From positions 1 through 5,717 of the forward strand of contig JAOAPG010000163.1 in assembly GCA_025462785.1 (NCBI GenBank): 5,717 bases of DNA. Reading direction: 5' to 3'. This DNA is from Acidobacteriaceae bacterium (GTDB lineage Bacteria; Acidobacteriota; Terriglobia; Terriglobales; Acidobacteriaceae). Under the pieces are notes generated by a model. It did no database searches. It worked only from the letters and a program-made list of their open reading frames with translations, and had not been told where the DNA came from. Below are positions 1-5,717 of the stretch, one piece after another (the stretch's first letter is position 1; each line of letters opens with the position of its first letter). The translations under genes and the position numbers were made by a program.

Positions 1-946
1 AGTTCTCGGTAGTAGCAGTCCGGCTGCTAAAGCCCTGGAAATCGGCGAAGAAGAAGGTGCGGTTGCGTAGTATCGGACCTCCGACCGTACCGCCATATTG
101 ATTCTGGGTAAAGTGGCCTCGAGAAACACCGTTCAGATTGTTGAAATAGGTATTGGCATCGAGCTTATCGTTGCGCAGAAACTCCCACAGGTCTCCGTGA
201 AATTGATTGGTGCCCGATTTGGTGGACACGTTCACCACTCCGCCCGCCGCGGCGCCAAACTCCGCCGAGTAAGTTCGGGTCTGCACCATGAACTCCTGCA
301 GAGCATCCGGCGGCGGCTGTACCGCTTGCACGGTGTTCTCCTGCAGGTTGGTCGACCCTGAGTTGTTGTCGATGCCATCAAGAGCGAAATAGTTCTGGAG
401 CTCGGAGTTCCCGTTGACGGTGAACCGGTCCGCGGTTTCATTCGGGCCGGAATAATACTTCCCGACGCCGGGCACTAGTAGTGCTAATTGTGCGTAGACG
501 CGGCCATTCAAAGGAAGATCATTGATAGTTTTAGTATTCACCACACCGCCGAGTTCCGCCGATTGCGTCTGCAGCAATGCCGCAGTAGAATTCACAGTCA
601 CTACACTATTAATTTTTCCAACCGATAACCGAAAGTTCAGCGCGGGCCTGGACTGCACGTGAATTTCGACCGCATCGAAGGCTTGGGCGGCCATGTCAGT
701 CGCCGTGGCCTTTACGCTGTATGTGCCAGGGATCAGCGCTGTCACCTGATATTGGCCGTCATTGTTGGTCGTGGCGGTAACCGCTACGCCTGTCTTCTGA
801 TTGGTAACAGTAATTGTTGCACCCACCAGAACTGCGCCGGTTGGATCGGTCACGGTACCAACGATTGATCCAGTGTCGATTTGTGCTGCGGCAAAAAGCG
901 ACGACAAACACAAAGTTACGAGAACGACCAACACGCGCACTTTCAA
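1..946 (-). CDS. TonB-dependent receptor with carboxypeptidase-regulatory-like N-terminal domain (partial, 3' end beyond the left edge)
   Basis: This is the N-terminal ~315 residues of an outer-membrane TonB-dependent transporter, a beta-barrel that imports a bound substrate using energy from TonB/ExbBD. What is seen: a signal peptide at residues 1-21 (basic start, then VLVVLVTLCLSSLFAAA before Q). A carboxypeptidase-D-regulatory/Cna-B-like beta-sandwich follows at about 25-107, with GSIVGTVTDPTGAVLVGATI near its start and GQYQVTALIPGTYSVKA in its middle. A plug domain spans about 115-245, with LPLNGR at 144-149, the FTVNGN...FALDGIDNN stretch at 175-195 and GGVVNVSTKSGTNQFHG at 235-251. The barrel begins after about 248. 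Family members usually run to about 1000-1200 residues, so most of the barrel lies outside the window. I chose the TTG start at 946 because a perfect AGGAGG lies 5 nt upstream and it puts the basic residues directly before the hydrophobic core. An in-frame ATG at 967 would add seven residues but has a weaker ribosome site. The substrate cannot be told from this portion. The family call is firm; the exact start is likely, not certain. Confidence 0.93.
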   Translation of the reverse strand, partial: MKVRVLVVLVTLCLSSLFAAAQIDTGSIVGTVTDPTGAVLVGATITVTNQKTGVAVTATTNNDGQYQVTALIPGTYSVKATATDMAAQAFDAVEIHVQSRPALNFRLSVGKINSVVTVNSTAALLQTQSAELGGVVNTKTINDLPLNGRVYAQLALLVPGVGKYYSGPNETADRFTVNGNSELQNYFALDGIDNNSGSTNLQENTVQAVQPPPDALQEFMVQTRTYSAEFGAAAGGVVNVSTKSGTNQFHGDLWEFLRNDKLDANTYFNNLNGVSRGHFTQNQYGGTVGGPILRNRTFFFADFQGFSSRTATTEN

Positions 947-951
947 TCTGC

Positions 952-957
952 CCTCCT
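952..957 (-). promoter_or_regulatory. Shine-Dalgarno AGGAGG that selects the TTG start of the TonB-dependent receptor
   Basis: On the minus strand a perfect AGGAGG lies 5 nt before TTG at 946-944. The alternative in-frame ATG at 967-965 has only GGTGAAG ahead of it, and using it would place this AGGAGG inside the coding region. The spacing and the resulting signal-peptide shape favour initiation at TTG. Confidence 0.6.
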
Positions 958-997
958 GGAAACGCATTTCGTCTTCACCAATACCTTTGCCTAAAAT

Positions 998-1011
998 CGA
1001 ATACAGATTCG
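998..1011. promoter_or_regulatory. Interrupted palindrome CGAAT-N4-ATTCG upstream of the receptor gene
   Basis: The sequence CGAATACAGATTCG has perfect 5-bp arms around a 4-bp centre and lies about 52 bp upstream of the receptor start codon. This is where an operator or a leader hairpin could act. It is short enough to arise by chance, and no second copy was noticed in the window. The regulatory role is inference only. Confidence 0.25.
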
Positions 1012-1425
1012 CAATGCTCGGCTGGATCTAGTTTCAAGATCGGATTCTCTTGTGAACAGCCAAACGGGCAGGAACGGCAAGTTCACGTCGTACCGCTCTG
1101 CCCCAACCGAAGGTCGAACTTTACAGAGTTGCTCCTCTAAGTTGCAATACTCCAGCCGTCAGCTGTTTTTAAAGTTAATATCATCAGTCATGTGATTAGA
1201 ACTAAACGACTTATCAGCCGACATCATCCCGCTGAGGCCCGCCAGACAGGGCAGCTCACCCAATCGTCCAAACAGCCGAGGAAAGTAAAGCAAAATCCTT
1301 TTTGTACCGCTAGGGAAGCGAAATGAAAACTCATAGATCCGGCAGGTTGCTGTTCGCAATTCTGGATATGATCAAGCTCTCGGACGACGTACATAGAAGC
1401 AAGGACAGAATAGTGTGGAAATTGC

Positions 1426-3327
1426 TCAGGGCTGACTCATGATCTGGTAGGAAAACTTTTTCGACAAGGACTCACGCACGTCTTGTTCGCCGTGCGCTTT
1501 CACTGTCAATTCTGCCTGCTGCTTCGCCAGATCATTGCGTCCCAGTTGAAGATACACTCGCCGAAGATGATTGTGGTCTTCGGCGGAGTCAGGATCGAGA
1601 TGGACACAGCTTTCCAGCCAGATCCGCGAGCCGGACCAATCTTGCTTCCAGGCCAGGGCATTGCCTAACGCGCAAGTGGCAGCCGCGCTCTGCGGTGCGG
1701 CTCGAGTGGCGACGCCTAGTCTTTGGATGACCTCGGGCAGGCTAGACGCTTCTCCGGACATAAAAGCCCGTCTGAACATGAGCGCCCCGCACCAGACCAA
1801 AGCCGAGGTTTCATTGCTATGCTCGTCGGCATAGCTGCAAATTTGCTTTACCACGTCCGGCTTGGGACCCTCGACCGCTCTCAGTTGTGTCATTCCTAGG
1901 TACTCGATCGCTTCGCTATGTGCATCGCGAACGTTGACAGCACGCAGAAAAGACGAGACGCTCTCGTCGTAGAGTTGTTGGAAGAACTGTGCCATCCCGA
2001 GCCCGATCAGCGCCTGGGCCGACTTAGGGAACAGACTCGCAGCTTGCTCAAAAACGAGCGCCGCGGGTTCGTAGTTTTGGTGGCGCAGAAGTTCGGCCCC
2101 AAGTGCCAGGCGGTAGCGCTCTTGATTGGGCGCAAGCGCCACTGCCGCTTGGTAAGCGTGAACGGCAGCCAGGTAGTCCTTCCGTTCTTCTTGAATGTCT
2201 CCCGATAGATCTTCCAGCTCCGCCGAGTCGCTGCTCCGTTGCAGTTGTCCGACGTTCGCGAGCGCGGTGTCCAGCTGTCCCGATCGGTACTGCTCAACCG
2301 CCAAGTCATAGAGCAAGTCGGCTCCGCTTCCGGATATTGCGGTCGCCCGCTGAAGTTCTTCTGCGGCTTCTATATGCTTATCCGAGTCCGCCAGCAATTG
2401 AGCGGACCGGCTGCGAACTGCGAGTTCCTCCCTGTCAGCCATTTTCAGCGCATCAAGAGCTTTCAGTGTTGTGTGGAAATCCTGCCGGGCGCCGAGTTCT
2501 GCCTGCAGGAGAAGCAAACCATTGATCGCGTTCGGCTGGTCGGCGAACAAAGGCCGGACGTTCTGCAGGCAGGCTTGCCATTTCGCTGCTTGAGCCTGGG
2601 CGACAGCAGTTGCTAGTTGTACCTCGTGATCTCCGTGACTTAGCCGCAGAACCTCTTCCATCGCACGAGCCGCGGCTGAAGCATCCCCTAGCCCAGACTC
2701 AATTGAGGCCGACAAACGCAGATATTTGGTTCGCGCGGCAGTCTCGGACGGCACCGGCACTGCTGCAAGATTCTGCTTGGCTTCTTCATACTTATGTTCC
2801 CGAGCCTGGACTAAAGCCAGTAGTTGACGAGCAGGGACAAACGTCGGCGTGATCTGAATCGCGACCTGCAACGCCCGCTCGGCCTCGGTCAATTTGCCAG
2901 ATACATTGTAGAACTCGGCCATTGCCAACTTGGCGGCGCTGGAGGATGGATGCCAGCGAACGGCTTCGCGATATTGCTCTTCGGCGTCTTCGGGCTGGGA
3001 GGAGTGGGCGTAGATCCCGGCCAGAACAAGTCGAGCCTCCAGCCGGGAAGGATGGGTCGAGAGAAAAGCACGCAGGAGACGAACGGCGTCGTCTGTGTGC
3101 CCCGCTTGCACAAGCTGAACGGCGCGGAGCGTAACGGTCTGTGATGTCTGGCTATCTTTACTATTATTATTACTGGCGTCAGTCTGCCTATCTTTATTAA
3201 TAGGTCTGTCCCTAGCCGTTCCCGCTAGCGAAAGACAACTGCAAACCAATAGCAGCAAACCGACGGCGAAGCGTGAATGTGAACGGTCAAGTTTTCCTGG
3301 TATGTGCAGCCTGCCCCACCAGTTCAT
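1426..3327 (-). CDS. Exported tetratricopeptide-repeat (TPR) protein
   Basis: This is a 633-residue protein, or 638 if it starts at the in-frame TTG at 3342. TPR arrays are helical-hairpin scaffolds that bind other proteins; no catalytic domain is visible. In the 638 numbering, residues 1-43 are a long basic N-region followed by the hydrophobic core FAVGLLLLVCSCLSLAGTA, fitting a signal peptide cleaved after GTA. The cysteines at 34 and 36 do not fit a lipobox. Residues 44-70 are a polar, Asn/Ser/Asp/Gln-rich linker. TPR-like repeats follow, clearest at about 72-165 (AGHTDDAVRLLRAFLSTHP, then SSQPEDAEEQYREAVRWHP, then SGKLTEAERALQVAIQITP). More are seen at about 345-475 (ERKDYLAAVHAYQAAVALAP, then YEPAALVFEQAASLFP, then LYDESVSSFLRAVNV) and 555-615 (WSGSRIWLESCVHLDPDSAE). 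The middle, about 200-340, is more diverged helical sequence. Start choice: ATG at 3327 has an AGGA only 3 nt away, while TTG at 3342 has GGAAGGG 11 nt away; neither is ideal. An in-frame TAA farther upstream limits other options. The gene is divergent from the regulator and lies upstream of the receptor. A periplasmic scaffold role is inferred. Confidence 0.88.
   Translation of the reverse strand: MNWWGRLHIPGKLDRSHSRFAVGLLLLVCSCLSLAGTARDRPINKDRQTDASNNNSKDSQTSQTVTLRAVQLVQAGHTDDAVRLLRAFLSTHPSRLEARLVLAGIYAHSSQPEDAEEQYREAVRWHPSSSAAKLAMAEFYNVSGKLTEAERALQVAIQITPTFVPARQLLALVQAREHKYEEAKQNLAAVPVPSETAARTKYLRLSASIESGLGDASAAARAMEEVLRLSHGDHEVQLATAVAQAQAAKWQACLQNVRPLFADQPNAINGLLLLQAELGARQDFHTTLKALDALKMADREELAVRSRSAQLLADSDKHIEAAEELQRATAISGSGADLLYDLAVEQYRSGQLDTALANVGQLQRSSDSAELEDLSGDIQEERKDYLAAVHAYQAAVALAPNQERYRLALGAELLRHQNYEPAALVFEQAASLFPKSAQALIGLGMAQFFQQLYDESVSSFLRAVNVRDAHSEAIEYLGMTQLRAVEGPKPDVVKQICSYADEHSNETSALVWCGALMFRRAFMSGEASSLPEVIQRLGVATRAAPQSAAATCALGNALAWKQDWSGSRIWLESCVHLDPDSAEDHNHLRRVYLQLGRNDLAKQQAELTVKAHGEQDVRESLSKKFSYQIMSQP
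3146..3195 (-). repeat. Pair of 14-bp direct repeats with an AT-rich trinucleotide run, in the linker of the TPR protein
   Basis: On the plus strand GTCTGGCTATCTTT (3146-3159) and GTCTGCCTATCTTT (3182-3195) differ at one base and are 36 bp apart, an exact multiple of three. Between them is an ACT(ATT)3ACT run. On the coding strand they encode KDSQTS and KDRQTD, flanking the NNNS stretch just after the predicted signal peptide. In-frame spacing suggests slippage or duplication within a disordered linker. Confidence 0.55.
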
Positions 3328-3416
3328 GTTTCCTGCAGCCAAAGCTTGTAAGACCCTTCCGACGCTTTGTATCAGTCCGCGCCATCCGGTTGATCCGACG
3401 CGCGTTTTGAGTTCAA

Positions 3417-3427
3417 GGCACTGCCCT
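3417..3427. repeat. GGCA(C/A)TGCCCT element, copy 1
   Basis: GGCACTGCCCT contains the inverted arms GGCA/TGCC around one central base. It matches copy 2 at 3455-3465 in 10 of 11 positions, with a 38-bp offset. It lies downstream of the candidate TPR promoter, in what would be the start of that transcript. It is a candidate half of a paired operator; the role is inferred. Confidence 0.45.
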
Positions 3428-3431
3428 TAAG

Positions 3432-3459
3432 AAAATAACAGATCGGGCCTTTAGGGCAA
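3432..3459 (-). promoter_or_regulatory. Weak candidate promoter for the TPR gene (TTGCCC, 16 bp, TATTTT)
   Basis: On the minus strand TTGCCC (3459-3454) and TATTTT (3437-3432) are 16 bp apart, each matching 4 of 6 sigma70 consensus bases. Transcription would begin near 3425 and leave a leader of roughly 100 nt before the ATG at 3327. The -35 lies inside the 13-bp palindrome, so a protein bound there would occlude it. The match is weak enough to be chance. Confidence 0.22.
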
Positions 3460-3465
3460 TGCCCT
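3453..3465. promoter_or_regulatory. 13-bp palindrome AGGGCA-A-TGCCCT containing copy 2 of the element
   Basis: AGGGCAATGCCCT is a perfect inverted repeat with 6-bp arms around one central base, which is typical geometry for a dimeric regulator's binding site rather than a hairpin terminator. It sits about 126 bp upstream of the TPR ATG and about 154 bp upstream of the regulator ATG at 3619, and overlaps the weak -35 candidate for the TPR gene. The binding protein is unknown. The neighbouring winged-helix regulator is a natural candidate, though OmpR-type domains more often bind direct repeats. Confidence 0.45.
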
Positions 3466-3579
3466 GCTCTTCAAGTATTTTTCATCAGCTAACCTTCTGA
3501 GGTGGTGTCAGTTAGGTTTAATTGTCCGTTGCCTTTTCAACCACCACGCAAGGTCGCCATTCTCTTTGATTGAATTATG

Positions 3580-3602
3580 ACACGTGTGTTAACGTTTGTT
3601 AC
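3580..3602. promoter_or_regulatory. Cluster of short palindromes just upstream of the regulator start
   Basis: ACACGTGT (3580-3587) is a perfect 8-bp palindrome. It is followed within a few bases by GTTAAC and by the inverted repeat TAAC-GTTT-GTTA, ending 17-20 bp before the ATG at 3619. If translation begins at 3619 these lie in the leader or promoter and could be an autoregulatory site. If it begins at the in-frame ATG at 3577 they are coding. Role inferred. Confidence 0.25.
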
Positions 3603-3618
3603 GGATTGCTCCCTCCCG

Positions 3619-5717
3619 ATGGCTCCTAAGGCGTACGGAATTAGTGAATTGAATCTACGATGGGATCGGGTACGCTTCGGCGTATTCGAGGCAGATCTAC
3701 GCAGCGGCGAGTTGCGCAAACACGGGATGCGGATTCGTCTGCAGAGTCTGCCCTTCAAGCTGCTGGCCCTCTTACTCGAACGCCCCGGAGAACTGGTCAC
3801 CCGCGAAGAATTGCAGCAACGCATTTGGGACGACTCCACGGTTGTTGATTTCGACCACAGCATCGGAAGTGCAGTCAACAAAGTACGCGAAGCTCTCGGG
3901 GATTCTGCCGAAAGTCCCCGATACATCGAAACCCTGGCAAGAAAAGGTTACCGTTTTATTGCCCCCGTCCAAGTCATCGACAATTCCGGCGCGGACAATC
4001 GGGCTGTGCGAACCGCGCTTGCCTCAATCCCAGCAGTTGAAGCTACGCCGGAGGGTGGCGTCTCGGCCGCGAGTGCCCCCTCCGATGTTGCAACGCTAGT
4101 CACGGCTCCAATTGCTGGATCTCGGATCACAGCTAACAATCTCACGAGTCCTGCGGCTCGCAGTAGGAATGCGACGCGAGCATGGAAATATGGGTCGGTT
4201 GCGGCGGGTGGGCTGCTTCTCATATTCCTGCTCTTTTTCTTGATCGCGCCGGTTTGGCAGGGCTCCGGACCCTTTTCATCCCGACCCGTGCGGGTTACGC
4301 AGATTACATGGTCGGACCGCGTCTTCCCAGGTGATATTTCAATTGAAAGCTTTTCTGGACTGGTCACCGACGGTGCCCGAATTTATTTTTCGGAAATCCG
4401 TGATGGAAATATTGCGCTAGCGCAGTCCTCGCCGGCAGGTGGTGAAAGTTATCCGCTCTCGATGCCGCCAGAAGTAGAGCGCCCCTCTCTAGCCGATATT
4501 TCGTCCGATGGCTCCCATTTTCTGATCCAGTCACATGCATGGTCAAAATCTGAGGAGCCCTTATGGATCGCGCCCTCGAATGGAGGCGCGGCCAGCCGGG
4601 TGAGCGCGGGCCCGGCCCACGACGCCGTGTGGGCGCCGGATGGACAATCGATCCTCTACGCTTCCGGTCATGATATTTTTCTCGCGTCTAACGATGGACG
4701 CGAAACACGGAAGCTTGCCGCGGTCGGCGGACGCGCTTTCTGGATGCGCTATTCGCCTGACGAAAAGCTAATCCGTTTCACCATGCTCGATCCGGCGACA
4801 CGCGCTACTTCGCTGTGGGAAATGACATCGGAGGGAAAATCTCTTCGTCCCCTGCTGCCGAAGTGGAACACTCCTGCGTCTGAATGTTGCGGGAGTTGGA
4901 CCGCCGACGGAAAATATTACATTTTCCAATCATCGCAAAATGGCCAAAGTGATATTTGGGCTTTACGAGAGTCGCAAAATCCGTTCTCGCTGCCATCCCC
5001 AACGCCGTTTCAAATCACTGCGGGACCGCTTAAGTATCTCGCACCGTTACCGTCGCACCAGCCCAACAAAATCTTCGTGATTGGCGCTCATTCCCGCAAT
5101 CATTTGTTGCAATACGATTCCGCAGCTAAGCAATTTGTCGCTTACCTTCCCGCTCTCACCACGGCATCCCGCACAGAGATTTCCTCCGAGGGTACACGCG
5201 TTGCCTGGGTGAGTTCCATTGATGGCTCCCTCTGGCAGAGCAAACTGGACGGCGGAGAGCGACTGCAACTGACCTCGCCACCGATGCGGGTTTACATGAT
5301 GCGCTGGTCAGGAGATGACAAGAAAATCGCATTCATGGGCAAGAAACCCGGCGAACCGTGGAAAATCTACATCGTTCCAGAAGAGGGCGGCAATCCGCAA
5401 ACGCTGCTCAACGAAGCAGAGAATGAGGACGACCCCGGCTGGTCAAAGGATGGCAAGAAAATATTCTTCGGGCGCTCGCCCGAGTACATGGGCGAAGATT
5501 CCAGTCCGAAAGCAATCTATACCTATGACCTCGAGAACAGGTCTCTTTCGACTGTTCCGGGTTCGGATGGACTCTTTAGCCCTAGGCTCTCGCCCGACGG
5601 AAAGTATCTCGCGGCCATGCCGCTTGACCAACGAAAACTGATGCTGTTTGATTTCGCCGCGCACAAATGGAGTGTTCTCGCCGAGAAGAGCGCTGACAAT
5701 CCAGTATGGTCGAGTGA
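3619..5717 (+). CDS. Membrane-bound one-component regulator: OmpR/CadC-type winged helix, one transmembrane helix, PD40/TolB-like propeller (partial, 3' end beyond the right edge)
   Basis: The visible 699 residues have three parts. Residues 18-117 are an OmpR/PhoB-type winged helix, as in CadC and ToxR. They include FGVFEADLRSGELRKHG at 20-36, LERPGELVTREELQQRIW at 53-70, the recognition helix region DHSIGSAVNKVREALGD at 79-95 and the wing RYIETLARKGYRFIAPV at 101-117. There is no receiver domain. An Ala/Ser/Thr/Pro-rich linker at 118-188 leads to a single membrane helix at about 191-212 (AAGGLLLIFLLFFLIAPVW is its core). The rest carries at least seven PD40-like strands: ISSDG (294), WAPDG (338), YSPDE (378), WTADG (427), WSGDD (563), WSKDG (608) and LSPDG (657), which would fold as a beta-propeller in the periplasm. 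This is the CadC/ToxR one-component layout: periplasmic sensing transmitted to a cytoplasmic DNA-binding domain. The reading frame is open at the right edge after WSS, so probably one more blade motif and a short tail are missing. Start: ATG at 3619 fits where the homologous domain begins; ATG at 3577 is in frame and would add 14 residues. Neither has a clear ribosome site. Ligand and target promoters are unknown. Confidence 0.9.
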   Translation, partial: MAPKAYGISELNLRWDRVRFGVFEADLRSGELRKHGMRIRLQSLPFKLLALLLERPGELVTREELQQRIWDDSTVVDFDHSIGSAVNKVREALGDSAESPRYIETLARKGYRFIAPVQVIDNSGADNRAVRTALASIPAVEATPEGGVSAASAPSDVATLVTAPIAGSRITANNLTSPAARSRNATRAWKYGSVAAGGLLLIFLLFFLIAPVWQGSGPFSSRPVRVTQITWSDRVFPGDISIESFSGLVTDGARIYFSEIRDGNIALAQSSPAGGESYPLSMPPEVERPSLADISSDGSHFLIQSHAWSKSEEPLWIAPSNGGAASRVSAGPAHDAVWAPDGQSILYASGHDIFLASNDGRETRKLAAVGGRAFWMRYSPDEKLIRFTMLDPATRATSLWEMTSEGKSLRPLLPKWNTPASECCGSWTADGKYYIFQSSQNGQSDIWALRESQNPFSLPSPTPFQITAGPLKYLAPLPSHQPNKIFVIGAHSRNHLLQYDSAAKQFVAYLPALTTASRTEISSEGTRVAWVSSIDGSLWQSKLDGGERLQLTSPPMRVYMMRWSGDDKKIAFMGKKPGEPWKIYIVPEEGGNPQTLLNEAENEDDPGWSKDGKKIFFGRSPEYMGEDSSPKAIYTYDLENRSLSTVPGSDGLFSPRLSPDGKYLAAMPLDQRKLMLFDFAAHKWSVLAEKSADNPVWSS

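Larger units (their letters stand above)
947..1425. other. Non-coding gap between the TPR gene and the receptor gene
   Basis: This 479-bp stretch separates two minus-strand genes and carries no convincing gene. The longest minus-strand reading frame (1359 to 1159, 66 codons) starts at a TTG without a ribosome-binding site and resembles no family I know. I saw no hairpin followed by a T-run just downstream of the TPR stop codon, so no terminator can be marked. The length of the gap argues that the receptor is transcribed from its own promoter here, but I could not pick a good -35/-10 pair. The only structured element I would point to is the interrupted palindrome at 998-1011. Confidence 0.6.
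3343..3618. promoter_or_regulatory. Divergent intergenic region between the TPR gene and the membrane-bound regulator
   Basis: Both flanking genes are transcribed away from this ~276-bp stretch, so it must hold their promoters. It is AT-richer than the coding sequence around 3428-3440 and 3470-3535. It contains the repeated GGCA(C/A)TGCCCT elements and the palindromes near 3580-3602 that are listed separately. I found no strong sigma70-type promoter for the plus-strand gene. A self-regulated, activator-dependent promoter would look like this, but so would a housekeeping promoter with a different consensus. Confidence 0.6.

Noticed and set aside
1151..1168. Possible plus-strand terminator: CAGC-CGTCA-GCTG followed by TTTTT
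   Set aside because: The stem is only 4 bp and no plus-strand gene lies upstream to terminate.
1230..1260. GC-rich imperfect hairpin (GCCC/GGGC with flanking GAG/CTC) as a terminator for the TPR gene
   Set aside because: It lies over 150 bp past the stop codon, has a bulge and no following T-run on the minus strand.
1159..1359. Minus-strand 66-codon reading frame between the TPR gene and the receptor
   Set aside because: It has a TTG start, no ribosome-binding site and no recognisable domain or codon pattern. It is kept only as a possible remnant.
1655..1666. AGGGCATTGCCT, a near match to the intergenic 13-bp palindrome, inside the TPR gene
   Set aside because: It falls in the codons for the conserved-looking GNALAWK part of a TPR helix and lacks one base of the palindrome, so coincidence is the simpler explanation.
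3240..3243. Lipoprotein signal for the TPR protein at its cysteines 34 and 36
   Set aside because: The residues before each cysteine (LLV and VCS) do not fit a lipobox, and a standard cleavage site after GTA fits better.
3501..3545. GGTGGT and ACCACC inverted arms in the divergent region
   Set aside because: The 6-bp arms are more than 30 nt apart in low-complexity sequence; a stable structure or paired site is not supported.
3948..4367. Minus-strand 139-codon frame opposite the regulator's linker and membrane segment
   Set aside because: The plus strand shows an uninterrupted, recognisable protein through this region; the opposite frame has biased, low-information composition and no domain.
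5715..5717. TGA at the right edge as the stop of the regulator
   Set aside because: It is in a different frame from the regulator (the regulator reads TCG AGT GA-), so the gene continues beyond the window.

Overview
The window looks like a piece of an Acidobacteriota chromosome (a Solibacter/Koribacter-like soil lineage is plausible). The assignment is inferred from protein family style. It holds an OmpR/TonB-dependent receptor with an N-terminal carboxypeptidase-regulatory-like domain, a secreted TPR protein, and a one-component regulator that fuses an OmpR-type winged helix to a transmembrane segment and a TolB/PD40-like propeller. All three types are heavily expanded in that phylum. No rRNA, tRNA or other taxonomic marker is present, so the assignment rests on this alone.

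Layout. The minus strand carries two genes. Positions 946 to 1 hold the first ~315 codons of a TonB-dependent outer-membrane receptor, cut off by the left edge. Positions 3327 (or 3342) to 1426 hold a complete TPR-repeat protein with an N-terminal export signal. A 479-bp non-coding gap separates them, so the receptor probably has its own promoter. The plus strand carries one gene, from 3619 (or 3577) past the right edge: the membrane-bound winged-helix/propeller regulator, missing only its C-terminal end. The regulator and the TPR gene are divergent. The ~276 bp between them contains two copies of a GGCA(C/A)TGCCCT element 38 bp apart, one of them part of a 13-bp palindrome that overlaps a weak candidate promoter for the TPR gene.

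How the genes may work together (inference): the regulator would sit in the inner membrane with its DNA-binding domain in the cytoplasm and its propeller in the periplasm. It could control the divergent TPR gene and perhaps the receptor beyond it. The TPR protein could serve as a periplasmic scaffold, and the receptor would take up a large substrate, often a glycan or peptide in this family. Nothing in the sequence identifies the ligand.

No mobile element, CRISPR array, RNA gene or convincing rho-independent terminator was found. The three genes belong to known families. The less described points are the divergent arrangement with its paired palindromic elements, and a short AT-rich repeat-bearing linker just after the TPR protein's signal peptide.
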